Origin: Nocardioides sp.
GTDB taxonomy: Bacteria > Actinomycetota > Actinomycetes > Propionibacteriales > Nocardioidaceae
Reading direction: 5' to 3'
Length of the DNA stretch: 7,746 nucleotides
Assembly (NCBI GenBank): GCA_023252065.1
Contig: JAHEXO010000084.1
Span: forward strand, 1-7,746
In this document: positions 1 through 6,505 of the stretch, one piece after another
Layout of the letters: each line of letters begins with the position of its first letter
How positions within the stretch are numbered: position 1 is the first letter of the stretch
The notes under the pieces: generated by a model
The model's input: the letters and a program-made list of their open reading frames with translations, nothing else
Told to the model about the DNA's origin: nothing
The model's database searches: none
Position numbers and translations under genes: made by a program

Positions 1-440
1 CGCAGGTCGGCGTCGGAGGCCGCCAGGATCCGGACGGCGAGCAGGCCGGCGTTGCGGGCGTTGCCGACGGCCACGGTGGCGACCGGGACGCCCGCCGGCA
101 TCTGCACGATCGAGAGCAGGGAGTCCATGCCGTCGAGGTGCTTGAGCGGCACCGGTACGCCGATCACCGGAAGCGGGGTGACCGCGGCGAGCATGCCGGG
201 CAGGTGTGCGGCACCCCCGGCGCCGGCGATGATCACCGACAGACCCCGGTCGGCCGCCTCGCGACCGTAGGCGAGCATCTCGTCGGGCATCCGGTGGGCC
301 GAGACGACGTCGGCCTCGTAGGCCACGTCGAACTCCTTGAGCGCCTCCGCGGCCGCCTCCATGACCGGCCAGTCGGAGTCGGAGCCCATCACGATCCCGA
401 CTCGTGCACCGCCGGTCAGCCCGCTGCCTGCCTCACTCAC
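1..440 (-). CDS. purE: PurE, N5-carboxyaminoimidazole ribonucleotide mutase (C-terminus cut by window edge)
   Basis: PurE converts N5-CAIR, the product of PurK, to CAIR in cytosolic purine synthesis. The first 146 residues are visible; the family is usually about 160 to 170 long, so only a short C-terminal piece is missing. The class I signatures are all there: GSDSDWPVM at residues 19-27, SAHRMPDEM at about 47-55 with the conserved histidine H49, and [12 protein letters not shown] further on. The start is a GTG at 440-438, chosen because it is the first start in this frame and lies inside the end of purK. The two genes overlap by 8 bp (433-440), which suggests translational coupling. A short Gly/Ser-rich leader precedes the first strand, and an internal start is possible but less likely. 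The identification is firm. Confidence 0.95.
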   Translation of the reverse strand, partial: MSEAGSGLTGGARVGIVMGSDSDWPVMEAAAEALKEFDVAYEADVVSAHRMPDEMLAYGREAADRGLSVIIAGAGGAAHLPGMLAAVTPLPVIGVPVPLKHLDGMDSLLSIVQMPAGVPVATVAVGNARNAGLLAVRILAASDADL

Positions 441-1614
441 TCTCGTCTCCCAGCTCTCCGGCGAACCACGCCGCGGCATGCCGGGCGCGCTCCAGACACT
501 CTTGCAGGTCGTCTCCGTAGGCGTTGACATGACCGACCTTGCGCCCGGGGCGCGGGTCCTTGCCGTAGAGGTGCACCCGCAGGTGCGGGTCGCGGGCGAG
601 GGCGTGTGGGTAGCCGTCGTAGAGCCGGCCGCCCGAGTCGGTGGGGCCGCCGAGGATGTTGACCATCACCGTCCAGCGGGCGCGCTGCGCGGGCGAGCCC
701 AGCGGCAGGTCGAGGACGGCCCGCAGGTGGTTCTCGAACTGCGAGGTGACGGCGCCGTCCTGGGTCCAGTGGCCGGTGTTGTGCGGCCGCATCGCGAGCT
801 CGTTGACCAGCACCCGCCCGTCGTGGGTCTCGAACAGCTCCACGGCGAGGATGCCGGTCACGCCCAGCTCGCCGGCGATCCGCAGCGCGAGCTCCTCCGC
901 TCGGGCCGCGAGCCCGGGGTCGAGGCCGGGGGCGGGCGCGATCACCTCGCGACAGATGCCGTCGAGCTGGAGGGACTCCACGACGGGGTACGCCGCGGCC
1001 TGGCCGCTCGGCGCCCGCGCCACGAGGGCGGACAGCTCGCGACGGAAGCCGACCCGCTCCTCGGCGAGGATCCGTACGCCGGACCGGGCCGCGGTCTCGA
1101 ACGCCTCGGCGCACTCCTCCGGCGTGCTGACGAACCACACGCCCTTCCCGTCGTAGCCCCCGCGCGAGGTCTTCAGCACGCAGGGCAGGCCGAAGTCGGC
1201 GACCTCGTCGGCGTCGGTGACCACTCGGTGGCGCGGGGACGGCGCCCCGATCCGGTCGAGGGCCTGCCGCATCACGACCTTGTCCTGGGCGTGGACCAGC
1301 GCCTCGGGCCCGGGCCGGACCAGGACCCCGTCGTCCTCGAGGGCGTGGAGGTGGTGGGTGGGCACGTGCTCGTGGTCGAAGGTGACCACCTCGCAGCCCT
1401 TCACGAGGGCCCGGAGCGTGGCCAGGTCGGTGTAATCGCCGACGGTGTGGTCGGGGATCACCTGGGCCGCGGAGACTCCCGGCGCCTCGGCCAGGAGGCG
1501 CAGCGGGATGCCGAGCGCGGCGGCCGGCTCGGCCATCATCCGGGCGAGCTGTCCGCCACCGACGACGGCGACGACAGGTCCGGACGGAGGCGCAGCAGAG
1601 TCTGCGGTGGTCAC
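433..1614 (-). CDS. purK: PurK, N5-carboxyaminoimidazole ribonucleotide synthase
   Basis: This ATP-grasp enzyme carboxylates aminoimidazole ribonucleotide with ATP and bicarbonate to give N5-CAIR, which PurE then rearranges. It has 393 residues, a normal length for the family. The N-terminal pre-ATP-grasp motif GGGQLARM is at residues 19-26. The ATP-binding loop [13 protein letters not shown] is at about 148-160. The C-terminal metal and substrate region, starting [15 protein letters not shown], begins at about 291. The start is a GTG at 1614-1612. It has no recognisable Shine-Dalgarno sequence, and no earlier start exists in frame before the previous gene ends 31 bp upstream, so the start is less certain than the identity. 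It overlaps purE by 8 bp and is probably read from the same message as the winged-helix gene. Confidence 0.95.
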   Translation of the reverse strand: MTTADSAAPPSGPVVAVVGGGQLARMMAEPAAALGIPLRLLAEAPGVSAAQVIPDHTVGDYTDLATLRALVKGCEVVTFDHEHVPTHHLHALEDDGVLVRPGPEALVHAQDKVVMRQALDRIGAPSPRHRVVTDADEVADFGLPCVLKTSRGGYDGKGVWFVSTPEECAEAFETAARSGVRILAEERVGFRRELSALVARAPSGQAAAYPVVESLQLDGICREVIAPAPGLDPGLAARAEELALRIAGELGVTGILAVELFETHDGRVLVNELAMRPHNTGHWTQDGAVTSQFENHLRAVLDLPLGSPAQRARWTVMVNILGGPTDSGGRLYDGYPHALARDPHLRVHLYGKDPRPGRKVGHVNAYGDDLQECLERARHAAAWFAGELGDESE

Positions 1615-1630
1615 CCGGAGAAGGGTAGAG

Positions 1631-1645
1631 GCACCGGGTGGGTGC
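1631..1645 (-). other. Small hairpin between the winged-helix gene and purK
   Basis: A perfect 5-bp stem (GCACC against GGTGC) with a 5-base loop lies immediately after the winged-helix stop codon, in the 31-bp spacer before purK. No run of T follows on the minus strand, so it is not a convincing intrinsic terminator. It could tune translation or stability of the purK part of the message, or be chance in GC-rich DNA. Confidence 0.25.
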
Positions 1646-2014
1646 TCAGACGGCGGCGGCCTGCTGCTGGACGGCGACCGGGTAGCTCGGCGGCTCGAGC
1701 TCGAAGCGGAGGCCGTGGCCCCGCACGGTGGTGATCAGGTTGGGCTGCCCGGGGTCGTCGCCGAGCTTGCGGCGGACCCAGCCCAGGTGCACGTCGATGG
1801 TCTTGGACGACGTCCAGAACGTCGTGTTCCACACCGTGAGCATGAGCTCGTCGCGCGAGACGACGGAACCAGCGCGCTGCATGAGGTGATGCAGCAGGTC
1901 GAACTCCTTGCGAGAGAACACGATCTCGCTGTCGTCGCGCCACACCCTTCGGGTGACGGGGTCGACGCGAACGTCCTGGACACTGAGCACGAAACGAAAA
2001 TAGGTACCCAGCAC
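1646..2014 (-). CDS. Free-standing winged-helix DNA-binding protein (OmpR/PhoB type, no receiver domain)
   Basis: The product is 122 residues, almost entirely one Trans_reg_C winged helix. The N-terminal strands are at about 10-32, with SRKEFDLLHHLMQRAG starting the first helix at about 34. SRDELMLTVW follows, then the recognition helix SSKTIDVHLGWVRRKLG near 69-85 and the wing ITTVRGHGLRFE near 93-104. The usual phospho-receiver domain is absent. Only 127 bp separate this gene from the next, so a frameshifted receiver is ruled out. The tail is Gln/Ala-rich. The start is uncertain. GTG at 2014 has AGGAGG only one base away, which is too close. GTG at 1990 lies six bases after a TATTTT box, would give a leaderless 114-residue protein that begins right at the domain edge, and avoids the rare TAT, TTT and CGT codons. 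It lies upstream of purK on the same strand. The regulatory target is unknown. Confidence 0.85.
   Translation of the reverse strand: MLGTYFRFVLSVQDVRVDPVTRRVWRDDSEIVFSRKEFDLLHHLMQRAGSVVSRDELMLTVWNTTFWTSSKTIDVHLGWVRRKLGDDPGQPNLITTVRGHGLRFELEPPSYPVAVQQQAAAV
1997..2002 (-). promoter_or_regulatory. Possible -10 box for a leaderless winged-helix message
   Basis: TATTTT reads on the minus strand and is followed after six bases by the GTG at 1990-1988. That is the normal distance for transcription to start at the start codon. The surrounding AT-rich patch stands out in GC-rich DNA. No good -35 box is visible, and the call conflicts with the longer start at 2014. Confidence 0.35.
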
Positions 2015-2103
2015 CCCTCCTCGCCGGGGAATGGCTCAACTCGCGGGCCTGTGAAGGTAAAATCTCCGACTCCGAGACCCCGCGCCGAACCCGTGGTAGT
2101 CGG

Positions 2104-2126
2104 CTCCCCAGGACGCTCACTGGGAG
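2104..2126 (-). terminator. Possible hairpin terminator or attenuator after the cyclase gene
   Basis: In the 127-bp spacer after the cyclase stop, CTCCCAG at 2126-2120 can pair with CTGGGGAG at 2111-2104 (minus-strand reading), with one bulged G and an 8-base loop. An overlapping GGGAG/CTCCC pairing at 2122-2132 would compete with it. There is no T tract, so termination is only a guess. The rest of the spacer (2015-2103) shows one AT-rich patch at about 2053-2064 and nothing else I recognise. Confidence 0.3.
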
Positions 2127-2141
2127 GCTCCCTGGAGACCC

Positions 2142-3146
2142 TCAGTGCCGGCTCACGGCGACCGGTTGGACGACCCCGAAGCCCCGCACCGGGCGCTCGG
2201 GAAGGGTCCGCGCCACGAACTGGTCCTCCGGCAGCAGGTCGGCGGTCGCCCGGTCGACGATGATCCGGTTGCGGCGGGCGACCGCGGTCAGCCGCGACGC
2301 CATGTTCACCGGGCGACCGAACACGTCGCCCAGCCGCATCACGACCATCCCGGTCGACAGCCCGACCCGGACGTCGGGCATCCGGGGGTCGCGACCGACG
2401 ACGGCGATGATCCCCTCGGCGGTGTCGTAGGCCCGGATCGGGTCCTCGTTCACGAAGAGGACGGCGTCACCGATGCTCTTGATCACCCGTCCGTGCCGGC
2501 TGGCGACGACGTCGGCGCAGCGCGACTCGAAGATCTCGACCAGGTCGCCGATCCGGTCGTGGTCGAGCTGGTTGGTCAGGGCGGTGAAGCTGACGATGTC
2601 GGCGAAGCCGACGGTGACCTGCGAGGTGTGCAGGTCCTCCTCGGTCGCACCCAGTGCCTCGACGCGGCTCACCGCCGCGGCCAGGTGGCGGCGCCAGACG
2701 TAGATCAGGAGATCCTCGTAGGGGCCGTTGAGGGCCTCGACCATCTGCAGTGCGGCCGTCGCGCGGGAGCCGGTGGCGTCGTCGCCGGCCTCGAGCTGCT
2801 GCACCCGCTGCAGCAGTGTGCCGACCTGCCAGTCCGCGAGCCGGGCCATGGTCTGCCCGACCGCGCGGGTGAGGTTGACGGCCATGTCGAAGTCGATCGA
2901 CCCGTCGGCGACCAGCCCGAGCAACGTCGAGACGGCATCGGCGTCGGCCTGGGTGAAGGCCCGCTCACCGCCCTGGTCGGGGAAGCCGAGCGCACGCCAC
3001 AGGCGCTGGGTCTGCTCGATCGTCGCGCCGGCGGACTCGGCCACCTCGACGGCGTTGAAGGCGGCGTCCTCGCCGAGGATCGCTCGCTCCAGGTCGGGGG
3101 CCGGGTCGGGAGCGGGCTCGGGGCCGGGGTCCTCAGGTGCCGTCAT
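2142..3146 (-). CDS. Class III adenylate cyclase with N-terminal regulatory domain (Rv1264-like)
   Basis: The enzyme makes cAMP from ATP. Of its 334 residues, the first 20 are Pro/Asp/Glu-rich. Residues of about 28-120 resemble the helical regulatory domain of M. tuberculosis Rv1264 (TQRLWRALGFPD, then FTQADADAVSTLLGLV and the DFDMAVNLTRAVGQTMARL stretch). The catalytic domain fills about 172-334. All key residues of an active cyclase can be placed: metal aspartates D183 (in GFADIVSFT) and D227 (in KSIGDAV), adenine-selecting K223 and D274 (in GDVFGRPVN), and transition-state residues N281 and R285. No membrane segment is visible, so it should be cytosolic and act as a homodimer. The ATG at 3146 has no Shine-Dalgarno sequence but overlaps the end of the PH-domain gene by 14 bp, which suggests translational coupling. 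In Rv1264 the regulatory domain responds to pH; whether this one does is inference. Confidence 0.93.
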   Translation of the reverse strand: MTAPEDPGPEPAPDPAPDLERAILGEDAAFNAVEVAESAGATIEQTQRLWRALGFPDQGGERAFTQADADAVSTLLGLVADGSIDFDMAVNLTRAVGQTMARLADWQVGTLLQRVQQLEAGDDATGSRATAALQMVEALNGPYEDLLIYVWRRHLAAAVSRVEALGATEEDLHTSQVTVGFADIVSFTALTNQLDHDRIGDLVEIFESRCADVVASRHGRVIKSIGDAVLFVNEDPIRAYDTAEGIIAVVGRDPRMPDVRVGLSTGMVVMRLGDVFGRPVNMASRLTAVARRNRIIVDRATADLLPEDQFVARTLPERPVRGFGVVQPVAVSRH

Positions 3147-3639
3147 CGTCGCGGGCCTGGGTGACGTGACTGCCGCCGAGCAGCTCGGAGAGCTTATGCT
3201 GCACCTCCTCGACCCTCGGGATGTCGTGCAGCTTCACAGTGCCGTGGGTGCTCGCGTCGCTGACGACCAGGGTGCCGCAGCCGAACATCCGGTCGACGAC
3301 GCCCATGTCGTAGGCGACGTCGCTGATCCGCATCAACGGGATGTCGTGGCCACGGCGCGCGATCAGACCCTCGCGGGTGATCAGCCGCTTGTTGGTGATC
3401 GTGTACGTCGCGGTGAGCCACTCCGCGAGCGGCTTGAGCACCCAGACCACCAGCACCACCGCGGCGACGCCCCAGATCAGCCACTCGGAGTACTTCACGT
3501 CGACCTGCTGGTCGAGCCAGACGGCGAGGAACAGCACCACGACGAGCAGGAGCAGGGGCGCCGCGATCGCCTTGGGATGCGTGCGGGTGTCGACGACGAC
3601 GCTCTCGCCGTCGGTCAGCAGCTTCGGTGAGATGGCCAC
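3133..3639 (-). CDS. Membrane protein with a bacterial PH (bPH2/YdbS-like) domain
   Basis: The product has 168 residues. After a short hydrophilic start, two hydrophobic helices lie at about 25-42 and 53-69, joined by a short charged loop. A bacterial PH-like domain follows at about 74-152, recognised by YTITNKRLITREGLI and by RISDVAYDMGVVDRMFGCGTLVV-type strands (shown here only in outline). The tail is acidic. The expected topology is two membrane spans with the PH domain in the cytoplasm. Its biochemical role is unknown. The gene begins at a GTG at 3639-3637, 12 bp after the birA stop and without a well-spaced ribosome-binding site, so it probably depends on translation of birA. It overlaps the cyclase start by 14 bp. 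A similar gene sits next to birA in M. tuberculosis (Rv3278c, from memory). Confidence 0.88.
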   Translation of the reverse strand: MAISPKLLTDGESVVVDTRTHPKAIAAPLLLLVVVLFLAVWLDQQVDVKYSEWLIWGVAAVVLVVWVLKPLAEWLTATYTITNKRLITREGLIARRGHDIPLMRISDVAYDMGVVDRMFGCGTLVVSDASTHGTVKLHDIPRVEEVQHKLSELLGGSHVTQARDDDGT

Positions 3640-3651
3640 GGCGTGAGTCTG

Positions 3652-4416
3652 TCACTCCCCGGGACGCAGGTGCACGACATCGCCCGCGCTGAGGGTGAGC
3701 GTGCCGTCGGGGGTGTCGAGGACCAGCCGTCCGTGGTCGTCGAAGTCGAGCACTCGCCCGGTCACGCTGCGCTCCCCCGGCAGGTCGACCCGGACAGCCT
3801 GGTCGAGCGTCGCGCTGCGCCCGCGGTACTGGTCCATGAACGTGTTCGGCGAGCCCGCGAACGAGCCCAGGGAGGCCCGCAGGTGACGGAGGACGTGGCC
3901 GAACAGGGTGGTGCGGTCGGTCGGGTGCCCGGCCAGGGCCAGCGACGTGGCGGTCGGCACGGGCAGCTCGTCCTGGGTCTGGTCGACGTTGATCCCGATC
4001 CCGATCACCACCATGGGCGGGCGGGTGTTGACGCGTTCGACCAGGATCCCGGCGACCTTGCGGTCGCCGATCAGCACGTCGTTGGGCCACTTGAGGCCGG
4101 CGAACCCGCCGAGCGCGCGGGCGACGGCGTACCCCGCCACGAGCGGGACCACCGGCCACCACTCGGTGTCGACCACCGGGTCGAAGACGGCGGAGAACGT
4201 CAGCGCCGCTCCCGGCGGGGTCACCCACTCGCGGTCGAGGCGACCCCGGCCCGCCTGCTGGTGATCGGCCACCACCACGCGGTGGCGCACCGGGTCGGCC
4301 GCGGCGAGCGCGTTGGTCGACCCGGCCTCCGCGTGGAGCCGCACCTGCCACTGCGGACCGGCGGCGTCCTGGAGGCTGCGGAGGTCAAGGGGCGCGCGTG
4401 GAGGGGTCGACGTCAT
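3652..4416 (-). CDS. birA: BirA, biotin-[acetyl-CoA carboxylase] ligase (group I, no DNA-binding domain)
   Basis: BirA activates biotin with ATP and transfers it to the lysine of biotin carrier domains. Here the likely target is the biotinylated alpha subunit that partners PccB. Of 254 residues, GSTN is at 32-35 and the biotinyl-AMP loop QQAGRGRLDREW is at 53-64. LKWPNDVLIGDRKVAGIL is at 108-125, with K120 matching the active-site lysine of E. coli BirA. GIGINV is at 139-144, and the small C-terminal domain follows from about 205. It lacks the N-terminal winged helix of E. coli BirA, so it should not act as a biotin-responsive repressor. The ATG at 4416 was chosen although the frame stays open far upstream: that extension runs antisense to pccB and has no protein-family character. 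GTG at 4422 is an alternative. No ribosome-binding site precedes it, so a leaderless message is possible. Confidence 0.93.
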   Translation of the reverse strand: MTSTPPRAPLDLRSLQDAAGPQWQVRLHAEAGSTNALAAADPVRHRVVVADHQQAGRGRLDREWVTPPGAALTFSAVFDPVVDTEWWPVVPLVAGYAVARALGGFAGLKWPNDVLIGDRKVAGILVERVNTRPPMVVIGIGINVDQTQDELPVPTATSLALAGHPTDRTTLFGHVLRHLRASLGSFAGSPNTFMDQYRGRSATLDQAVRVDLPGERSVTGRVLDFDDHGRLVLDTPDGTLTLSAGDVVHLRPGE

Positions 4417-4458
4417 GACCACTAGATTGTCGGAGCAACCGTGAGGAGGCCACACAAG
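4417..4458. promoter_or_regulatory. Compact divergent promoter between birA and pccB
   Basis: Only 42 bp separate the two start codons. On the plus strand, TAGATT at 4423-4428 fits a -10 box for pccB, followed by AGGAGG at 4444-4449, nine bases before the chosen GTG. On the minus strand, CAATCT at 4429-4424 is a weak -10 candidate seven bases before the birA ATG. The two boxes overlap almost completely. No convincing -35 box is visible for either direction. Any -35 element for pccB would lie inside the start of birA. Confidence 0.45.
4444..4449 (+). promoter_or_regulatory. Shine-Dalgarno site that sets the pccB start
   Basis: A full AGGAGG lies nine bases before the GTG at 4459. It follows an in-frame GTG at 4441, so it supports the shorter, 541-residue protein rather than a version six residues longer. 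Confidence 0.75.
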
Positions 4459-6084
4459 GTGAGCGCACAGCCGACGCAGCCCGGTGCCGGTACCGACGTA
4501 CCCCCGCCGGGCTCGGGCATCGACATCCACACCACCGCCGGCAAGCTGCAGGACCTCGAGCGGCGGCTCGACGAGGCGGTCCACGCCGCCTCCGCCAAGG
4601 CGGTCGAGAAGCAGCACTCCAAGGGCCGCAAGACCGCCCGCGAACGGATCGAGCTGCTCTTCGACGAGGGCACGTTCGTCGAGCTCGACGAGCTGGCCCG
4701 CCACCGCTCGACGGCCTTCGGGCTCGAGAAGCGCCGGCCCTACGGCGACGGCGTGGTCACCGGCTACGGCACGGTCGACGGCCGGCAGGTGTGCGTGTTC
4801 AGCCAGGACTTCACGATCTTCGGCGGGTCGCTCGGTGAGGTGTACGGCGAGAAGATCACCAAGGTGATGGACCTCGCCATGAAGACCGGCTGCCCCATCG
4901 TCGGCATCAACGAGGGCGCCGGTGCCCGGATCCAGGAGGGCGTGGTCTCCCTCGGGCTCTACGGCGAGATCTTCCGGCGCAACGTCCACGCCTCGGGCGT
5001 GATCCCCCAGATCAGCCTGATCATGGGCTCCTGCGCGGGCGGCCACGTCTACTCCCCCGCCGTCACCGACTTCACGGTGATGGTCGACGGCACCTCCAAC
5101 ATGTTCATCACCGGCCCCGACGTGATCAAGACCGTCACCGGCGAGGACGTCACGATGGAGGAGCTCGGCGGCGCGCGCACCCACAACACGAAGTCGGGCA
5201 ACGCCCACTACATGGGCTCCGACGAGGACGACGCGATCGACTACGTCAAGGCGCTGCTGTCCTATCTCCCGCAGAACAACCTCGACCCGGCGCCGTCCTA
5301 CCACGACCCGGCGGACCTCGAGATCACCGACCTCGACCGGACCCTTGACACCCTGATCCCCGACGGGGCCAACCAGCCCTACGACATGCACGAGGTGATC
5401 ACCGCCGTCCTCGACGACGAGGAGTTCCTCGAGGTGATGGCGCTGTTCGCGCCCAACATCATCGTCGGTTTCGGCCGGGTCGAGGGCAAGACGATCGGCG
5501 TCGTGGCCAACCAGCCGATGCAGTTCGCCGGCACCCTCGACATCGACGCCTCGGAGAAGGCCGCCCGCTTCGTGCGCACCTGCGACTCCTTCAACATCCC
5601 GGTGCTGACCTTCGTCGACGTCCCCGGCTTCCTGCCCGGCACCGACCAGGAGTGGAACGGCATCATCCGGCGGGGCGCGAAGCTGATCTACGCCTACGCC
5701 GAGGCGACCGTCCCGCTGGTCACGGTGATCACCCGCAAGGCCTACGGCGGCGCCTACGACGTGATGGGCTCCAAGCACCTCGGTGCCGACCTCAACCTGG
5801 CCTGGCCGACCGCGCAGATCGCGGTGATGGGCGCGCAGGGCGCGGTCAACATCCTCTACCGCAACGAGCTGAAGGTGGCGCCGGATCCCGAGGCCGCCCG
5901 CGCCCAGCTGGTCGAGGAGTACGACGACACCCTGGCCAACCCCTACATCGCGGCCGAGCGCGGGTACGTCGACGGCGTGATCGCCCCCCACGAGACGCGG
6001 ATCGAGGTCGTCAAGGCGCTCCGGCTGCTGGAGACCAAGCGCGAGACGCTGCCGCCGAAGAAGCACGGGAACATCCCGCTCTGA
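4459..6084 (+). CDS. pccB: Propionyl-CoA carboxylase beta (carboxyltransferase) subunit, PccB/AccD5 type
   Basis: The subunit transfers the carboxyl group from carboxybiotin to propionyl-CoA, giving methylmalonyl-CoA for odd-chain and branched lipid metabolism. It works as a hexamer with a biotinylated alpha subunit that is not in the window. The 541 residues form the usual two crotonase-like halves. GARIQEGV at about 155-162 and the oxyanion-hole stretch GSCAGGH at 190-196 are in the N half. The second oxyanion region, [16 protein letters not shown], is at 426-441. D434 corresponds to D422 of Streptomyces coelicolor PccB, the residue known to favour propionyl-CoA over acetyl-CoA. I chose GTG at 4459 over GTG at 4441 because AGGAGG (4444-4449) is nine bases before it; the earlier start would place that site inside the gene. 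Its last base is the first base of accE. Confidence 0.96.
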   Translation: MSAQPTQPGAGTDVPPPGSGIDIHTTAGKLQDLERRLDEAVHAASAKAVEKQHSKGRKTARERIELLFDEGTFVELDELARHRSTAFGLEKRRPYGDGVVTGYGTVDGRQVCVFSQDFTIFGGSLGEVYGEKITKVMDLAMKTGCPIVGINEGAGARIQEGVVSLGLYGEIFRRNVHASGVIPQISLIMGSCAGGHVYSPAVTDFTVMVDGTSNMFITGPDVIKTVTGEDVTMEELGGARTHNTKSGNAHYMGSDEDDAIDYVKALLSYLPQNNLDPAPSYHDPADLEITDLDRTLDTLIPDGANQPYDMHEVITAVLDDEEFLEVMALFAPNIIVGFGRVEGKTIGVVANQPMQFAGTLDIDASEKAARFVRTCDSFNIPVLTFVDVPGFLPGTDQEWNGIIRRGAKLIYAYAEATVPLVTVITRKAYGGAYDVMGSKHLGADLNLAWPTAQIAVMGAQGAVNILYRNELKVAPDPEAARAQLVEEYDDTLANPYIAAERGYVDGVIAPHETRIEVVKALRLLETKRETLPPKKHGNIPL

Positions 6085-6302
6085 TGGCCGCCGACGAGAC
6101 GTCCGAGCCGGTCCTGCGCGTCGTCAAGGGTGAACCGTCCGCCGAGGAGCTGGCGGCCCTGGTCGCCGTCGTCGCCTCCCTGGGCGGTCCCGCGGCCGCG
6201 CCCACGCGTCGTACGCCGGAGTGGAACGCCAACCGCCGCATGCACCGAGTGGTCCTCCGGGCCGGCCAGGGAGCCTGGAGGACCAGCAGCCTCCCGCGCT
6301 GA
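6084..6302 (+). CDS. accE: Acyl-CoA carboxylase epsilon subunit (AccE/PccE)
   Basis: This 72-residue protein is the small actinobacterial subunit that binds the alpha and beta subunits of acyl-CoA carboxylase and raises their activity. The family pattern is visible: an N-terminal LRVVKGEPSAEELAALVAVV helix region at 11-30, an Ala/Pro-rich linker, and the conserved PEWNANRRMHR stretch at 45-55 with its tryptophan and arginines. Length and position, directly after the beta subunit, are typical. The ATG shares one base with the pccB stop (TGATG), so the two genes are translationally coupled. A strong hairpin is encoded in its last third. The Mycobacterium counterpart, from memory, is accE5 (Rv3281). 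Confidence 0.92.
   Translation: MAADETSEPVLRVVKGEPSAEELAALVAVVASLGGPAAAPTRRTPEWNANRRMHRVVLRAGQGAWRTSSLPR
6250..6285 (+). repeat. Strong stem-loop inside the 3' end of accE
   Basis: Bases 6250-6262 pair with 6273-6285 to give a 13-bp stem with a single G-T wobble and a 10-base loop. The core arms GGTCCTCC and GGAGGACC match perfectly. The stem covers codons 56 to 68 of accE, ending 15 bases before the stop codon. No T tract follows. It could act as a 3' stabiliser or pause site for the pccB-accE message, or be a by-product of GC-rich coding sequence. Confidence 0.6.
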
Positions 6303-6321
6303 CCCCCGGCGGCCGGCTTCC

Positions 6322-6399
6322 TCAGAGCCCGAGGTGCTGGGCGATCTGCGCCACGACGGCGCCGACGACGATGGCGATGAGGGTCACGACAGCGGTCAT
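6322..6399 (-). CDS. Possible 25-residue single-span membrane peptide
   Basis: From an ATG at 6399 the frame encodes 25 residues that are almost all hydrophobic: MTAVVTLIAIVVGAVVAQ, then IAQHLGL and a TGA. This looks like one transmembrane helix with a short polar end. An AGGA lies nine bases before the ATG. The gene converges on accE, with 19 bp between the two stop codons. Codons end in G or C throughout, as in the neighbouring genes. The frame stays open upstream to about 6645, but that part is Arg/Ser-rich and runs through methyltransferase DNA, so I take only the short form. I know no family for it. It may be a real small protein or a chance hydrophobic frame (GTC, GCC and ATC codons are common here). 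Confidence 0.4.
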   Translation of the reverse strand: MTAVVTLIAIVVGAVVAQIAQHLGL

Positions 6400-6431
6400 C
6401 GCGCGCGATCCTGAGGTGCTGTGTTCCGGTC

Positions 6432-6446
6432 CGGAGTCACACTCCG
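6432..6446. repeat. Perfect 6-bp inverted repeat upstream of the small membrane ORF
   Basis: CGGAGT and ACTCCG flank a 3-base spacer, giving a 15-bp dyad 33 bases before the ATG of the small ORF. It has the size of a repressor or activator half-site pair and could also form a small hairpin in RNA. No protein that binds it can be named from the sequence. Confidence 0.45.
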
Positions 6447-6469
6447 TCCTACCTCGGTCGGCGCCCTCA

Positions 6470-6498
6470 TCGACACCGGCGAAGGTCCTCGATACCGG
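6470..6498. repeat. Two direct copies of TCGAYACCGG, 19 bp apart
   Basis: TCGACACCGG at 6470-6479 and TCGATACCGG at 6489-6498 differ at one base and are spaced about two helix turns apart. They lie just after the methyltransferase stop and upstream of the small ORF. A tandem protein-binding site is possible; chance similarity is not excluded. Confidence 0.35.
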
Positions 6499-6505
6499 GA
6501 GCGGG

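Noticed and set aside
337..1734. A 465-codon plus-strand frame opposite purK.
   Set aside because: It mirrors purK and part of its neighbours, is low-complexity in Arg, Gly and Val, and shows no domain. PurK motifs on the other strand are unambiguous.
1646..2141. A broken response regulator whose receiver domain had been lost by frameshift.
   Set aside because: Only 127 bp lie upstream before the cyclase gene, far too short for a receiver, and no receiver-like residues are seen in any frame.
2145..3164. A 339-codon plus-strand frame opposite the cyclase.
   Set aside because: It overlaps a cyclase that has every catalytic residue, and has no recognisable domain itself.
4417..6066. The birA frame stays open upstream for about 550 codons, antisense to pccB.
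   Set aside because: It is Val/Asp/Gly/His-rich with no family pattern and is the complementary reading of a strongly conserved gene. Long antisense frames are expected at this GC content.
6260..6267. GGCCGGCC palindrome within accE.
   Set aside because: A self-complementary octamer like this is expected by chance in DNA of this composition.
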